Source: an uncultured Acidimicrobiaceae bacterium (GTDB lineage Bacteria > Actinomycetota > Acidimicrobiia > Spongiisociales > UBA5794). Taken from it: a stretch of 64,000 bases of DNA. The translations under genes and the position numbers were made by a program. Positions 1-9,802 of this stretch are shown in pieces; position 1 is the first letter of the stretch, and each line of letters starts with the position of its first letter. The notes beneath the pieces were generated by a model, which was not told the DNA's origin, made no database searches, and saw only the letters and a program-made list of their open reading frames with translations. The DNA lies in NCBI GenBank assembly GCA_947258985.1, contig CAMYKI010000008.1, positions 18,275 through 82,274 on the forward strand, in the 5' to 3' direction.

Positions 1-2300
1 CCCCACGGGTCTATGACTCGGTTGCCATCAACTCGGATCGCATAGTTCTCGATCGCAAGCGTGATCCCGGGACCACCCCCGGTGATTGTGTTGCGCGAGA
101 TCGAGCTGGCCGCCATTCTGATGAACAGAATGCCGGACTGGTCGAGCTCGCGGTCGTAACCCGCCCAACCGGCGTTGACGATGGTGTTGTCGGCTACGTC
201 GACCGCGGTGCGCCCTGGAGCCCAGTCATTGAGTGTCTGCGCGGTCAACCGGGCACTGCTGCCCTCGGCGGCGATACCAACTGCGCCGGCATCGATGACC
301 CAATTGTTGCGCACGGCGATCGGGTTCACTCCCTGGTCGCCTTCGACGGCGATGTCGATTCCCGTGTGCTCGCTCCCGACCACGAGGTTCCCCTCCACAA
401 CAGCCCCCTGGACGAAGATGCTCTCCTCCGGCTCGGCGCCTCGCTTCCCGACGGCGACCAGGCCCTCACCCTCTGTCTGTGCCCCATGACGAATCTCAAA
501 GCCGCGCACCTCCACAAAGTCTCCAAGGATTGAAACCACGGGGCCACTACGTGCAGCCATGTCTATGGAGACTTCGTCGGGCTCGGTGTTCCTGGGCAGC
601 TTCACATAGACGCTGGGCTGATACGTAGACGGCACCGGCCCGATCACCATGAACTCAGACACATAGGGCTGAGCTTCACCGTCGCGCGGACGGCGCTGAC
701 TCGGCTTCTCCGCGGATGTGACTACGGTTCCTACGACCTCAGGAATGCCAAACCGGAATAGCGGGGGCAGCGGTTCGGCTACGGCCGCGCTGGTCGTGTC
801 CCACTGGAACACGAGGTGATGCCAGCCCTCGCGCATTACGACGTTGTGCCAGACCTCACCGAACAACCCGCGGCCCAGTTCGGGATGAGCCAGCTCGGCC
901 TCCTCGTTGTCGACATCTGCCCGGACGTTGCCCGGCAGCAGCTCACCATCCAGCCAGACCCGGTATTCGTAGGGCTGTTCGTCGAGGGGAAGTCCTGCGA
1001 CGCGCCCGGCGCGGAACGGACCCGACACCGAAAGATCGAAGTCGTAGTTCCCGTACCACTCGTGGTCCTCAGCCAGGTCCGGTCGATCCACCCACACCCA
1101 CGCCGATCCCCAGTACACGCCACCCTCGAAGTCCTCGCCGAATTCGGTTCCCAGGTCGACAAATCCGCCCCCATCGGCCTCTTCGACCTGCCAGATGTAC
1201 TGACTCGATCCGAATTCGAAGACCGTTCCCTCGAGCGCACGCACGTTGCCGTCGAATCGGGGCTCGACGAAGGCTTCGTCGCCGGTGGTAACGACGAACT
1301 CTCCGGGCTCTAGATCCCACGGGGCAGAACGTTCGATCAGCGCCTGGCCGTCCACGGCGACGGTGCCCGGAAGATTGAAGAGGGCGTCAGCGCGAAGGAC
1401 CCCGCTGAGTCCCTCGACCGGCTCCCAGGAGTCGGCGGGCAACGGATCATTTCCGGTGATGACGGGCATGGCTCCGGATGCCCCCCGGATACCCTCGATG
1501 CGGATAGGAGCGTCGGCCGTACCGTCCTGTTCCACCACAACGGACTCGCGGTATATGCCGGGATAGACGTGGATGGTCGAACCGGGGACCGCACGGGAAG
1601 CGGCCTCTCCGACGGTGAGCAGCGGCTCCGCCCTGCTCCCGGGGTTCTCATCGGAGGCAGCCGGATGCTGGTTATCGACGACGAGCGTAGGACGCGGCGT
1701 GATGGGCACGGGCGCCGGCCCGGCAACCGTTGGAGCTGAGGTTTCTCCGGAAGATGAGTCCGGCGCCGTATAGAAGTAGTAGTTGGTGACCTCAGCAACC
1801 GGCCGACCCAGCAGGGTCGTTGCTATCTCATCTGCAGTGTGACCCTCGGCCCCTCTAATTCTCTCCAGTGGGTAGTTGATGACCCACCAGCCGGCCGGCT
1901 CCACCACAAATCCGTTCTCGGCGTCGTATGCGACGGAAACGGACACATCAGTCAGCAAACGCCGCTCGCCGTCCTGAGTCACGACCGAAGGCTCGATAGG
2001 CCCGACTTCTGGGAGCAGCTCGGAAGACGGCAACGGAAGCGGCCTCCCCCCGGCATTGAGTGCTTCGGCAGCTGCCCGCGGTGGAGGGGCCTCCACCGGA
2101 GCGGGTACAACGGATGGAGCAGCCGTCGTTGTCGTTGCCGCAGCGGCCGCATCGAGGGCGGCGTCGGCGGCCACCAATTCATCCGGGAAGAAGTATGGGT
2201 CCTCGACGGGCACGGCCGACTCCTCACCCGCACTTGCGCACGCGGTAAGAGCCAGCATTAGCGCCAGCGCTGTAAAGCCCATCCTGGGAAACGAGGTCAA
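1..2300 (-). CDS. Secreted beta-helix lipoprotein (3' end outside the window)
   Basis: The reading frame is open from a TTG at 2300 to the window edge, about 766 codons. The TTG has a purine-rich AGGAAGG about 6 nt upstream; an in-frame ATG at 2282 is the alternative. The N-terminus is a lipoprotein signal peptide ending in the lipobox LTAC, followed by an Ala/Thr/Pro-rich linker. The middle contains a segment like parallel beta-helix entry regions (TIHVYPGIYRESVVV, then PIRIEGIRG). The far end carries Asn-rich turns (RNNWVIDAG, SRNTITGGG) typical of right-handed beta-helix proteins. It is probably exported and lipid-anchored, binding or cleaving a polysaccharide, but no catalytic site was identified. 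The family call is from pattern only; the substrate is unknown. Confidence 0.7.
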   Translation of the reverse strand, partial: MTSFPRMGFTALALMLALTACASAGEESAVPVEDPYFFPDELVAADAALDAAAAATTTTAAPSVVPAPVEAPPPRAAAEALNAGGRPLPLPSSELLPEVGPIEPSVVTQDGERRLLTDVSVSVAYDAENGFVVEPAGWWVINYPLERIRGAEGHTADEIATTLLGRPVAEVTNYYFYTAPDSSSGETSAPTVAGPAPVPITPRPTLVVDNQHPAASDENPGSRAEPLLTVGEAASRAVPGSTIHVYPGIYRESVVVEQDGTADAPIRIEGIRGASGAMPVITGNDPLPADSWEPVEGLSGVLRADALFNLPGTVAVDGQALIERSAPWDLEPGEFVVTTGDEAFVEPRFDGNVRALEGTVFEFGSSQYIWQVEEADGGGFVDLGTEFGEDFEGGVYWGSAWVWVDRPDLAEDHEWYGNYDFDLSVSGPFRAGRVAGLPLDEQPYEYRVWLDGELLPGNVRADVDNEEAELAHPELGRGLFGEVWHNVVMREGWHHLVFQWDTTSAAVAEPLPPLFRFGIPEVVGTVVTSAEKPSQRRPRDGEAQPYVSEFMVIGPVPSTYQPSVYVKLPRNTEPDEVSIDMAARSGPVVSILGDFVEVRGFEIRHGAQTEGEGLVAVGKRGAEPEESIFVQGAVVEGNLVVGSEHTGIDIAVEGDQGVNPIAVRNNWVIDAGAVGIAAEGSSARLTAQTLNDWAPGRTAVDVADNTIVNAGWAGYDRELDQSGILFIRMAASSISRNTITGGGPGITLAIENYAIRVDGNRVIDPW

Positions 2301-2387
2301 AGGGTCCTTCCTCTTCACAGGAGGAGATCGGCTCAGGACCTGCCCTGCTTGAGGATTGCGCAGAGCCGTGGCCGGCACAGTCGAGCC

Positions 2388-2662
2388 ATGATCTCCCAGC
2401 CTTCTGTGGAGGTGTTACCGCTCGAGAAGAAGGACAGACGCCGGGCCGGAGGAGTGTTGGCTCGAGCGTTCTACGACACCGATCAGTGGGCGGCGCTCTT
2501 TCCCTACCAGGGGGCTCGCCAACTACAGCTAGAGCAGATGTTTGGGGGCACCGGGAAGCTGATCGACGGCTTGGATTTGAGGTTGTCGAGGAGGCCACGA
2601 TCGAACCCCTCGCGGTGCCTTTCTCTTTCATGGTCCAACGACCGGAACGTACCGACACCTAG
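2388..2662 (+). pseudogene. GNAT acetyltransferase remnant with internal deletion
   Basis: From ATG 2388 about 58 residues resemble the start of a GNAT N-acetyltransferase (GGVLARAFYDTDQWAALFP). From about 2564, in a different frame, the sequence reads like the end of the same family (RLGFEVVEEATIEPLAVPF, then FMVQRP) and stops with TAG at 2660-2662. The roughly 110 central residues carrying the acetyl-CoA binding motif are absent and the two halves are out of frame. The simplest reading is a gene inactivated by internal deletion. It sits between two minus-strand genes with no partner. Confidence 0.7.
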
Positions 2663-2712
2663 CACTGTTGGAACGACAGAGCTCCGGCCGCGGCCTCTGC
2701 GATGACGGTGAC

Positions 2713-4089
2713 CTAGACGGGCTCGAACCTTGCCGTGAAGTGGCGCAACCACGGCGCCTGCTCCACGATCCGGTACCCACCGATGTTGGTGGCCCCCATG
2801 GCGACGTCGATAACGACCTCTGCGACAAAGTCGATGTGGCTCTGGGTGTAGGTGCGGCGGGGAATCGCAAGCCGCACTAGCTCCATCGCCGCCGGTATCT
2901 CCAAGCCGTCCGGTTGCGGCTTGCCGAACATCACGGACCCGATCTCGACACCACGCACACCGCCGTTGCGGTACAGCTCGACGGCAAGCGCTTGCGCCGG
3001 GTACAGGCCTGCCGGGATGTGGGGCAGCAATGCCTTGGCATCGAGATACACGGCATGACCGCCCGCCGGGCGCACGATCGGCACCCCGGCGGCGTAGACC
3101 TTCTCAGCCAGGTATTCGGTCGAGCGAATCCGGTAGCGCAGATAGTTCTCGTCCAGCACCTCGTTGAGACCAACCGCAATCGCCTCGAGGTCGTACCCGG
3201 CCAGGCCGCCATAGGTTGGAAAGCCTTCGGTCAGGATCAACAGATTGCGGCACCGGGCAGCCAGTTCGCCGTCATTGAGCGCCAGGAACCCGCCGATATT
3301 CGCGAGACCGTCCTTTTTTGCCGACATGGTGCATCCGTCGGCGATCGCAAACATCTCATGGGCTATCTCGCGTGGTGTCTTGTCGGCGTAGCCCTCCTCA
3401 CGCAGCTTGATAAACCAGGCGTTCTCGGCGAACCGGCAGGCGTCGAGGATGAGCGGCAAGCCGAACTCATCGCACACCGCCCGCACGGCACGCAGATTGG
3501 CCAGCGAGACGGGCTGGCCGCCGCCTGAGTTGTTGGTAACGGTCACCATCACCATCGGCACCCGGTCAACGCCGACGTCCTCGATGGTGGCTCTCAGGGC
3601 AGCAGTGTCGACGTTGCCTTTGAAAGGTAGAACAGTCGACGGGTCCCTCCCCTCGGCTATCACCAGATCCCTGGCTTCTGCCCCCTGGTATTCGACGTTG
3701 GCGCGCGTGGTGTCGAAGTGGGTGTTCGAAGGCACCACATCGCCCTCAGCCACCGCGTTGGCAAACAGGATCCGCTCGGCCGCCCGTCCCTGATGGGTGG
3801 GAATCACCTCGCTGAAGCCGGTGAGGTCCTTCACCGTTGTCTCGAACCGGAAGAAGGACCGTCCCCCCGCATAGGACTCGTCGCCGATCATCATCCCGGC
3901 CCACTGTGCGGCCGACATGGCCCCCGTCCCGCTGTCGGTCAGCAGGTCGATGATCACTTCGTCCGCGTGAAGTCCAAACAGGTTGAATCCGGCCCGGTGG
4001 AGGGCAGTCTCCCGCTCTTCGACAGTGGGAAGATCAATCGACTGAACGCTCTTGATACGGAACGGTTCGATGATGCTGCGATGCGGCAT
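2713..4089 (-). CDS. tnaA: Tryptophanase (L-tryptophan indole-lyase)
   Basis: A 458-residue PLP-dependent beta-eliminating lyase that splits tryptophan to indole, pyruvate and ammonia in the cytoplasm. The start at MPHRSIIEPFRIK matches the family N-terminus; the longer upstream frame is not needed. The lysine that binds PLP lies in SAKKDGLANIGG. The tetrad LLTDSGTGAMS, THQGRAAE and LDACRFAENA follows the tryptophanase/tyrosine phenol-lyase fold. The motif GVRGVEIGS is the tryptophanase form; tyrosine phenol-lyases have an Arg-containing version (RSMERG) here. No tnaC-like leader peptide or tnaB permease is visible. It is transcribed away from the Na/Pi transporter across a 134-bp gap. Confidence 0.88.
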   Translation of the reverse strand: MPHRSIIEPFRIKSVQSIDLPTVEERETALHRAGFNLFGLHADEVIIDLLTDSGTGAMSAAQWAGMMIGDESYAGGRSFFRFETTVKDLTGFSEVIPTHQGRAAERILFANAVAEGDVVPSNTHFDTTRANVEYQGAEARDLVIAEGRDPSTVLPFKGNVDTAALRATIEDVGVDRVPMVMVTVTNNSGGGQPVSLANLRAVRAVCDEFGLPLILDACRFAENAWFIKLREEGYADKTPREIAHEMFAIADGCTMSAKKDGLANIGGFLALNDGELAARCRNLLILTEGFPTYGGLAGYDLEAIAVGLNEVLDENYLRYRIRSTEYLAEKVYAAGVPIVRPAGGHAVYLDAKALLPHIPAGLYPAQALAVELYRNGGVRGVEIGSVMFGKPQPDGLEIPAAMELVRLAIPRRTYTQSHIDFVAEVVIDVAMGATNIGGYRIVEQAPWLRHFTARFEPV

Positions 4090-4223
4090 GACACTCCTGG
4101 AATCGTTGCCGGAAGTCTTGCAGAATCCAGCGCGACCGGCCCATTTGCGTTGCGCACCTCCGAGCACAAGTATCTGGGCAGCGATTGCTGTGGGGGCAGC
4201 AGTCGTCTACTGGAGGAGCAGTA

Positions 4224-5369
4224 GTGGACACCGTCGAATCGCCAGCCGCAAGCCGACAGGCTTCGTCTTTGTCGGGCCCGGTCAGGGCACTTCTCGTCGT
4301 CGGGTTGTTGTATGCGTTCCTGATCGGCGTCAAGCTGCTCGAGGGCGGTATCAACGGGCTGGGAAGCGACTTCACCGACGCCTTGTTCCAGGGGGTATCC
4401 AACCCACTCGCCGGTCTTTTCGTTGGAGTTCTCGCAACCGTTCTGGTGCAGTCGTCCTCGGTGACCACGGCGACCATCGTCGGGCTGGTCGGCACCGGCC
4501 TCGTTTCGGTCGAGCACGCAGTGCCAATGATCATGGGCGCCAACATCGGTACCACGGTCACCAACACCATTGTCTCGTTGGCGCACATGAGACAGTCGGA
4601 AGAGTTCAAGAGAGCCTTCACCGCGGCAACGATGCACGACTTCTTCAATCTCATGGCCGTGGCCGCGCTGCTCCCGCTCGAGGTCATCACCGGGGTTCTT
4701 TCGAACACCGCCAAGACAATCACCGACGCCGTCGCCGGCGATATCGGTGGCGGCAAGTTCAACAGCCCCATCAAGGGAGCGGTGAAGTGGGGGGCCGAGC
4801 AGGTCGAATCCCTGTTCGGATGGATCGACAATGAGAAGGCTGCAGCAGTCGTCTTCCTCATCGTTGGTATCGGCCTCATCTTCCTCACCCTGACGTTCAT
4901 CACGAAGAACATGCGGGTGCTGGTGGCCGCCCGCATCGAACGCTCACTGAATGCGGCCCTGGCTAAGAGCGGGGCTGTGGGCATCGTCGTCGGCATGCTG
5001 GTGACAATCGCGGTTCAGTCGTCAAGCATCACAACATCGATCCTGATACCTCTGGTCGCCTCCGGGATTCTGCTCGTGCGCAATGCATACCCCATCACGC
5101 TCGGCGCCAACATCGGTACCACAGTGACGGCATTGATCGCTGCCCTCGGCATCGGCGAAGTCGATGGTCTCACCATTGCCGTCACCCACACCATCTTCAA
5201 CACCGTTGCAATTCTGCTCATCTATCCGTGGCCGAAGATCCGGTACATACCGGTGACGCTGGCCGAAAAGCTCGCCGAACTGGCGTTGCGGCGCAAGTCG
5301 CTGGCGCTGGGATACACGCTCGTTTCGTTCGTACTGATACCCCTCGCCGGTATCCTGATTCTGAGGTAA
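4224..5369 (+). CDS. Na/phosphate cotransporter family protein
   Basis: Polytopic inner-membrane protein of the SLC34/NptA family, 381 residues. Two inverted repeats each carry the QSSS signature (VQSSSVTTATIVG and VQSSSITTSILIP), followed by GANIGTTVTNT and GANIGTTVTAL. The start is set at GTG 4224 because GGAGGAG lies 5 nt upstream; the ATG at 4185 has no such site. It is followed after 12 bp by a PhoU-like gene, the standard partner of bacterial NptA transporters, so the pair probably imports or exports phosphate under PhoU control. Confidence 0.85.
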   Translation: MDTVESPAASRQASSLSGPVRALLVVGLLYAFLIGVKLLEGGINGLGSDFTDALFQGVSNPLAGLFVGVLATVLVQSSSVTTATIVGLVGTGLVSVEHAVPMIMGANIGTTVTNTIVSLAHMRQSEEFKRAFTAATMHDFFNLMAVAALLPLEVITGVLSNTAKTITDAVAGDIGGGKFNSPIKGAVKWGAEQVESLFGWIDNEKAAAVVFLIVGIGLIFLTLTFITKNMRVLVAARIERSLNAALAKSGAVGIVVGMLVTIAVQSSSITTSILIPLVASGILLVRNAYPITLGANIGTTVTALIAALGIGEVDGLTIAVTHTIFNTVAILLIYPWPKIRYIPVTLAEKLAELALRRKSLALGYTLVSFVLIPLAGILILR

Positions 5370-5381
5370 AGGGAGGCTCTA

Positions 5382-6059
5382 ATGGTGATGGATTTCTTCA
5401 GAGGGGGCGGACAGTCGACCATCGAAGAGGTCGAAAAGACCCTTGTCGAGATGATGGAGAACGCTTACGTCGTCTACGAAGAGGCAATGGGTGCGGTCTT
5501 TGGCGGCGGCAAGTCCAAGGAGACCAAGAAGCACGTCAAGAAGACCGACAAAGAGATCAACGTTGCCCAGCAGGAAGTGCGCCGCGCTCTCGTTATGCAC
5601 GCTTCGGTCAGTCCGACGACGGACATTGCCGACACGCTTGCATATATGTCGGTGGTCAAAGACGTAGAGCGGGTCGGCGACTACTCGAAGAATGTATACG
5701 ACCTGGCCAAGTTCGGCACCGACTTCACCGGTGCAGCCGACTTCGAAGAGTTGGCGGAGTACCGCGACAAGGTGGGTCAGTTGATGGAGGATGCCACCGC
5801 AGTATTCGCCGTACGGGACGAAGAGGGTGCTCAGGCGCTGATCAACAAGGCCGACGTCTTCCTCGACGAGTATGACGACCATGTGCGCACCGCGTTCAAC
5901 TCGACCGGGCCGGCCTCGGAGGCCGTGGCTCGTGCCCTGTATTACCGCTTCCTCAAGCGGATCACGGCGCACGTCATGAACCTAATGACGGCGCTGGTGG
6001 CTCCGATCGACCGCCTCGACTACTACGACGAGGCCAAAGAAGACAGAGTCGAGCCCTAG
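5382..6059 (+). CDS. PhoU-like domain protein
   Basis: A 225-residue cytoplasmic helical protein. It is predicted to be all alpha, with the PhoU-type acidic helix repeats (VEKTLVEMMENAYVVYEEAM; YMSVVKDVERVGDYSKNVYD). The motif VERVGDYSKN resembles the E/D-x3-D metal-binding repeat of PhoU. GGGAGG is 5 nt before the ATG. It is 12 bp downstream of the Na/Pi cotransporter and so is likely co-transcribed and a modulator of it. There are no pst genes nearby, so it is probably not the Pst-system PhoU. Confidence 0.75.
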   Translation: MVMDFFRGGGQSTIEEVEKTLVEMMENAYVVYEEAMGAVFGGGKSKETKKHVKKTDKEINVAQQEVRRALVMHASVSPTTDIADTLAYMSVVKDVERVGDYSKNVYDLAKFGTDFTGAADFEELAEYRDKVGQLMEDATAVFAVRDEEGAQALINKADVFLDEYDDHVRTAFNSTGPASEAVARALYYRFLKRITAHVMNLMTALVAPIDRLDYYDEAKEDRVEP

Positions 6060-6084
6060 CTCGCCACATTCGACAGGCCCAGCC

Positions 6085-7725
6085 TCAGGCGTTCTCGATA
6101 CCGGCTGCGTCCTGCAGCCCGAGCTCCTCGATCGCCAACTCGCGCATCCGGAACTTTTGGATCTTGCCGGTGACCGTCATCGGGAACTCGTCTACGAACC
6201 GGATGTAGCGGGGAACCTTGAAGTGGGCGATCTTGCCCCTGCAGTACTCGGTGAGCTCTTCCGAAGTGAGATCCGCGTCCTTGCGCCGCATCACCCAGGC
6301 CATGATCTCCTCGCCAAACTTCACATCGGGAACACCGATCACCTGCGCATCCACAACGTCGGGGTGGGTGTAGAGAAACTCCTCGATCTCCCTGGGATAG
6401 ACGTTCTCGCCACCGCGAATGATCATGTCCTTGATCCGGCCGACGATGTTGACGTAGCCGTCGGCGTCCATGGTGGCGAGATCACCAGTATGCATCCAGC
6501 CGTCGTCATCCACCGCTTCGGCGGTGCGCTCAGGGTCGTTCCAGTAGCCGAGCATCACCGAGTAACCATTGGTACATAGCTCCCCGGCTTCTTCCCGTTC
6601 CAGAGTCCGGCCCGTTGCCGGATCGACGATCTTGACCTCGACGTGGGGATGGATGCGACCGACGGTGGATACCCGCCGTTCGACATCGTCGTCGGGCGCT
6701 GTCTGCGTGGACACAGGCGAGGTCTCGGTCATCCCATATGCAATCGTCACCTCCGTCATGTTGAAATCGGAGATGACCCGCTTCATCACTTCCACGGGAC
6801 AGGGTGATCCCGCCATGATTCCTGTGCGCAACGACGAGAGATCGTATTCGTTCACATCAGGGTGCTCGAGGGCTGCGATGAACATCGTGGGAACGCCGTA
6901 GAGGCTGGTGCAGCGTTCCGTGCTCACCGTCTCGAGAACCGCATCGGGGAGGAACCGGGCACCGGGGACGACAATGGTGGCGCCGTGCGTCGTGCAGGCG
7001 AGATTGCCGAGAACCATACCGAAGCAGTGATAGAACGGCACCGGGATACACACCCGGTCGGCCGCCGTGTAGTGGCACATCTCCCCTGTGAAGAAGCCGT
7101 TGTTGAGGATGTTGATGTGGCTGAGGGTCGCTCCCTTGGGGAAGCCGGTCGTACCAGAGGTGTACTGGATGTTGATCGGATCATCCGGTTCCAGCTCGAC
7201 AGCAACCGCCGCCAAATCGTCCAGGGTGACTGTCTCCCCGGCGGCCAACAGCTCCTCCCAATCGGATGAGGCGAGAAACAGCGTCCTTTCCAAGGAGGGA
7301 ACCAGGGGGGCGACCTCGGTGATCATTTCCCGGTAGTTGCTGCTGAGAAACTCCGGGGCCGAGATGAGGTACCGACAACCCGACTGGTTCAAGGCGTATT
7401 CGAGCTCGCTCGTTCGATAGGCAGGGTTGATGTTCACGAGGATGGCCCCGATGCGGGCCGTGGCGTACTGGACCAGAACCCATTCGGCGCTGTTCGGGCT
7501 CCAGATTCCGATCCGATCGCCGGTGACGACCCCGATCCCCAGCAATCCCCGTGCGACTCTGTCGACCTCGTACGCAAACTCCCTGTAGGTCAGCCGAACG
7601 TCCTGATACGGGACGACAAGAGCTTCCTCATCTGGATACCGGGCGACAGTTGCAGCAAGGTTGTCGCCGATGGTTTGACGGATCAAAGGGACGTCGATAG
7701 GACCGGCATCATGGGCGAGAGCCAT
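6085..7725 (-). CDS. AMP-binding fatty acyl-CoA synthetase
   Basis: A 546-residue adenylate-forming enzyme that activates a carboxylic acid to its CoA thioester with ATP. Visible motifs: the P-loop-like [27 protein letters not shown], the adenylate-binding HTGDLATMD, the hinge [21 protein letters not shown], and the catalytic lysine in the C-terminal [17 protein letters not shown] precedes the ATG at good spacing. The overall pattern is that of medium/long-chain acyl-CoA synthetases (FadD/ACSF2-like). Chain-length specificity cannot be read here. It is a single-gene unit, with a perfect palindrome lying upstream of it. Confidence 0.85.
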   Translation of the reverse strand: MALAHDAGPIDVPLIRQTIGDNLAATVARYPDEEALVVPYQDVRLTYREFAYEVDRVARGLLGIGVVTGDRIGIWSPNSAEWVLVQYATARIGAILVNINPAYRTSELEYALNQSGCRYLISAPEFLSSNYREMITEVAPLVPSLERTLFLASSDWEELLAAGETVTLDDLAAVAVELEPDDPINIQYTSGTTGFPKGATLSHINILNNGFFTGEMCHYTAADRVCIPVPFYHCFGMVLGNLACTTHGATIVVPGARFLPDAVLETVSTERCTSLYGVPTMFIAALEHPDVNEYDLSSLRTGIMAGSPCPVEVMKRVISDFNMTEVTIAYGMTETSPVSTQTAPDDDVERRVSTVGRIHPHVEVKIVDPATGRTLEREEAGELCTNGYSVMLGYWNDPERTAEAVDDDGWMHTGDLATMDADGYVNIVGRIKDMIIRGGENVYPREIEEFLYTHPDVVDAQVIGVPDVKFGEEIMAWVMRRKDADLTSEELTEYCRGKIAHFKVPRYIRFVDEFPMTVTGKIQKFRMRELAIEELGLQDAAGIENA

Positions 7726-7811
7726 TGATACTCCTTTGAGCGATGCGATACGCGAACGTAACCCGACACCTCGATGGTCATCTAGTGGCCGACCGGACCC
7801 AGTTCTGGTGA

Positions 7812-7859
7812 CGTCTGGCGTATCTCAGCGCTGTATACAGCGCTGAGATACGCCAGACG
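7812..7859. terminator. Perfect 48-bp palindrome, probable terminator
   Basis: Arms 7812-7835 and 7836-7859 are exact reverse complements with no spacer. It lies 10 bp beyond the stop of the zinc-ribbon gene (minus strand) and upstream of the acyl-CoA synthetase. As RNA it would form a very stable 20-plus-bp hairpin. There is no T-run on either side, so it is either a non-canonical terminator or a cruciform-type site. Confidence 0.6.
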
Positions 7860-7868
7860 CGGGGGAGC

Positions 7869-8600
7869 TCAGCCGTGTTCTAGTTCGATGTCGTGACTGC
7901 CGCAGGTGCGGCAGCGGAGGCGAGGTCCGCCGGCGGGGGCTTTCGGTACCGCCGTTGCCGGAGGTTGGCCCGCCAGTTGGCGCTGTGTCGCCACGGGCTT
8001 CGTCATCGGCGGTGGGATTGCTGCAGCCGGAGTGACCACCCGGCCACGCTCCATCATGTCGGCACCGCAGCTGACGCAAACGTCCACCGAATGGTGCTGC
8101 GTGACCCCGCAACGGGGGCAATCGCTCCACTCGTCGGCGGCCCCGTCTTCCACCGGCCCGAACGGGTTGACGGGGGCATCCTCGTCTTCATCCTCGACGG
8201 AGGGCATATGAAGAAACGCCGGTTCTAGGGGTTCGCTCGGGATGAGGCTACGGGCATAGGTCGTGTGAGGATGGACATCACCGATTGCGTCGATATCGAA
8301 GAGCCCAAACCCGCGGCTCTCTCCCAGGGACTTGGCACCGTCGGTAAACCCGGTCACCGAAAAGAGCAACCTGCGCACGGCCTCACCCTCGGTCGCCTTG
8401 AGCATGGCGAGGATGGCCGACGGGCTCATGGCGACCCTGTCGAACTTGATCCGGGTCACCAGACCGGCGCTGCGAAGTTCGATGATGCCGTCTGCCGGTT
8501 CGGTGATCTTCTCAGGGACGGCGCCGAGGAACGTCAGCCAGCGTTGGGCGACGTGATAAGCCTCGGCCAGAGTGACGGTCGGCGTGCGATAGCGGTCCAT
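7869..8600 (-). CDS. Hypothetical protein with two zinc ribbons
   Basis: 243 residues, not recognised by name. Residues about 1-125 form a mixed alpha/beta domain (YHVAQRWLTFLGAVPEKITE; RSAGLVTRIKFD; RRLLFSVTGFTDGAKSLGES). This vaguely resembles restriction-endonuclease-like or Mrr-type folds, but that is only an impression. An acidic, Pro-rich linker follows, then a CPRCG...CVSCG zinc ribbon at about 160-180, a second linker, and a C-terminal half-ribbon CRTCGSHDIELEHG. It is a stand-alone minus-strand gene. It may be an adaptor or nucleic-acid-binding protein; the function is unknown. Confidence 0.55.
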   Translation of the reverse strand: MDRYRTPTVTLAEAYHVAQRWLTFLGAVPEKITEPADGIIELRSAGLVTRIKFDRVAMSPSAILAMLKATEGEAVRRLLFSVTGFTDGAKSLGESRGFGLFDIDAIGDVHPHTTYARSLIPSEPLEPAFLHMPSVEDEDEDAPVNPFGPVEDGAADEWSDCPRCGVTQHHSVDVCVSCGADMMERGRVVTPAAAIPPPMTKPVATQRQLAGQPPATAVPKAPAGGPRLRCRTCGSHDIELEHG

Positions 8601-8881
8601 GAATTCCTTGGCGGCGGTGGATTACAGGGTATCGGATAGTAGGCGGATCTACCTAAGCACGGAACGCGACGTTGGACACCAACGGTCACACACCGGCGAC
8701 TTCGGCAATGATCGTATCGATATATCCAGATCGACAGCGAAGCCGGGTATTCATGAGTCAATCGGAGTCCCGGCTCATCGGAGTTGACGTGCACAGCTTC
8801 GTACTACCGATCGAAGTAGCCCTCGGGTGCGATGTGCCAGTCCGGCAGTCAGTCGGTTTCTCCCGTCGAACGACGCCGGGA
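8601..8881. other. Intergenic stretch without a supportable gene
   Basis: Both strands were read. Short open frames exist (for example on the minus strand around 8700-8790), but none has a ribosome binding site, recognisable motifs or codon use like the neighbours. An AT-richer part at 8720-8745 could hold promoter elements for the downstream minus-strand gene. Confidence 0.4.
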
Positions 8882-9802
8882 TCAGGACGCACCGCGCGGT
8901 TCCGCCGGTCGGCCGCGTCGATGTGGAACCGAGTGTTCCCAATCTGCCAGCAAGGTGCGCAGCGCCGCAACAAACGCCAGCGGCTGATCAAGGATCAGGT
9001 GATGATGCGCCTCCGGAATGGTCACCACCGGTGCCGCCCTGTCCATTAGCTCGTACATGTAGTCGGCCGTGTCCGAGGGGACAGTCACTGAATACTCTCC
9101 CCGAAACAGCGCCACTCGACACTTGACGCTCGCCAGCTGGTCTCGCAATGAAATCAGCGTGTGCTTGAACAGCGCCGGGTCGAATTTCCACGTCCAGCCC
9201 TCGCCCGTCTCGGCGAGAGAATTGCGAGCTACATGGTCAAAGATGAAGTCGTGCTCACAGGGCTGCGGGGGTATCAGGCGGAAGTGCGTCAAAGCCGTCT
9301 CCAGATCGGGATAGGCACCGGGGCTGCGAAACGCCCTCCCCCGTGCTCCCTCCTCCGACTCCGGATCGGGGCGGCGCACCGGAGTATCGACCAACACGGC
9401 TCCCCGGAGCCTTTCGCCGTGATCGGATGCGGTCTGAATCGTGACCAGCCCCCCAAGGCTGTGGCCGACCAACACCGGTGGCCCGGGAAACTCCGCCGCA
9501 TCGGAAACCGCCACTACCTCACATGCCCAAGCCTCGTGCGAGTAGGCAGGGCGCCTTCCGCTGTCGCCGTGACCCGACAGATCCAGCGCAACCACGTGCC
9601 AGTCCTCGGCGAACATGGGGGCCAGAAACGTCCACCAGTGGGCATGAGCGGCGCCCCCGTGCACCAGAACCAGACCGGGTCGGCTCCGGTCACCCCACTC
9701 CAGATAGTGGATCGGCACGCCATCGACGTCGATGACTCGCTCGTCGTATGGCGTCGCCATGGCCCGGCGGAACCACCCGGGAACGGCGCGGTGGTCAGCC
9801 AT
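8882..9802 (-). CDS. Alpha/beta hydrolase
   Basis: A hydrolase of the alpha/beta fold, 306 residues from ATG 9802. The nucleophile elbow is GHSLGG (Ser), the oxyanion strand is LVHGGAAHAHWW, and the C-terminal His is in EAHHHLILDQP. LDLSGHGDSGRR is the usual strand 4 loop. The chosen ATG overlaps the stop of the upstream aminotransferase gene by 8 bp (ATGGCTGA), implying translational coupling. The substrate is unknown; the family includes esterases, haloperoxidases and C-C hydrolases. Confidence 0.8.
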   Translation of the reverse strand: MADHRAVPGWFRRAMATPYDERVIDVDGVPIHYLEWGDRSRPGLVLVHGGAAHAHWWTFLAPMFAEDWHVVALDLSGHGDSGRRPAYSHEAWACEVVAVSDAAEFPGPPVLVGHSLGGLVTIQTASDHGERLRGAVLVDTPVRRPDPESEEGARGRAFRSPGAYPDLETALTHFRLIPPQPCEHDFIFDHVARNSLAETGEGWTWKFDPALFKHTLISLRDQLASVKCRVALFRGEYSVTVPSDTADYMYELMDRAAPVVTIPEAHHHLILDQPLAFVAALRTLLADWEHSVPHRRGRPAEPRGAS

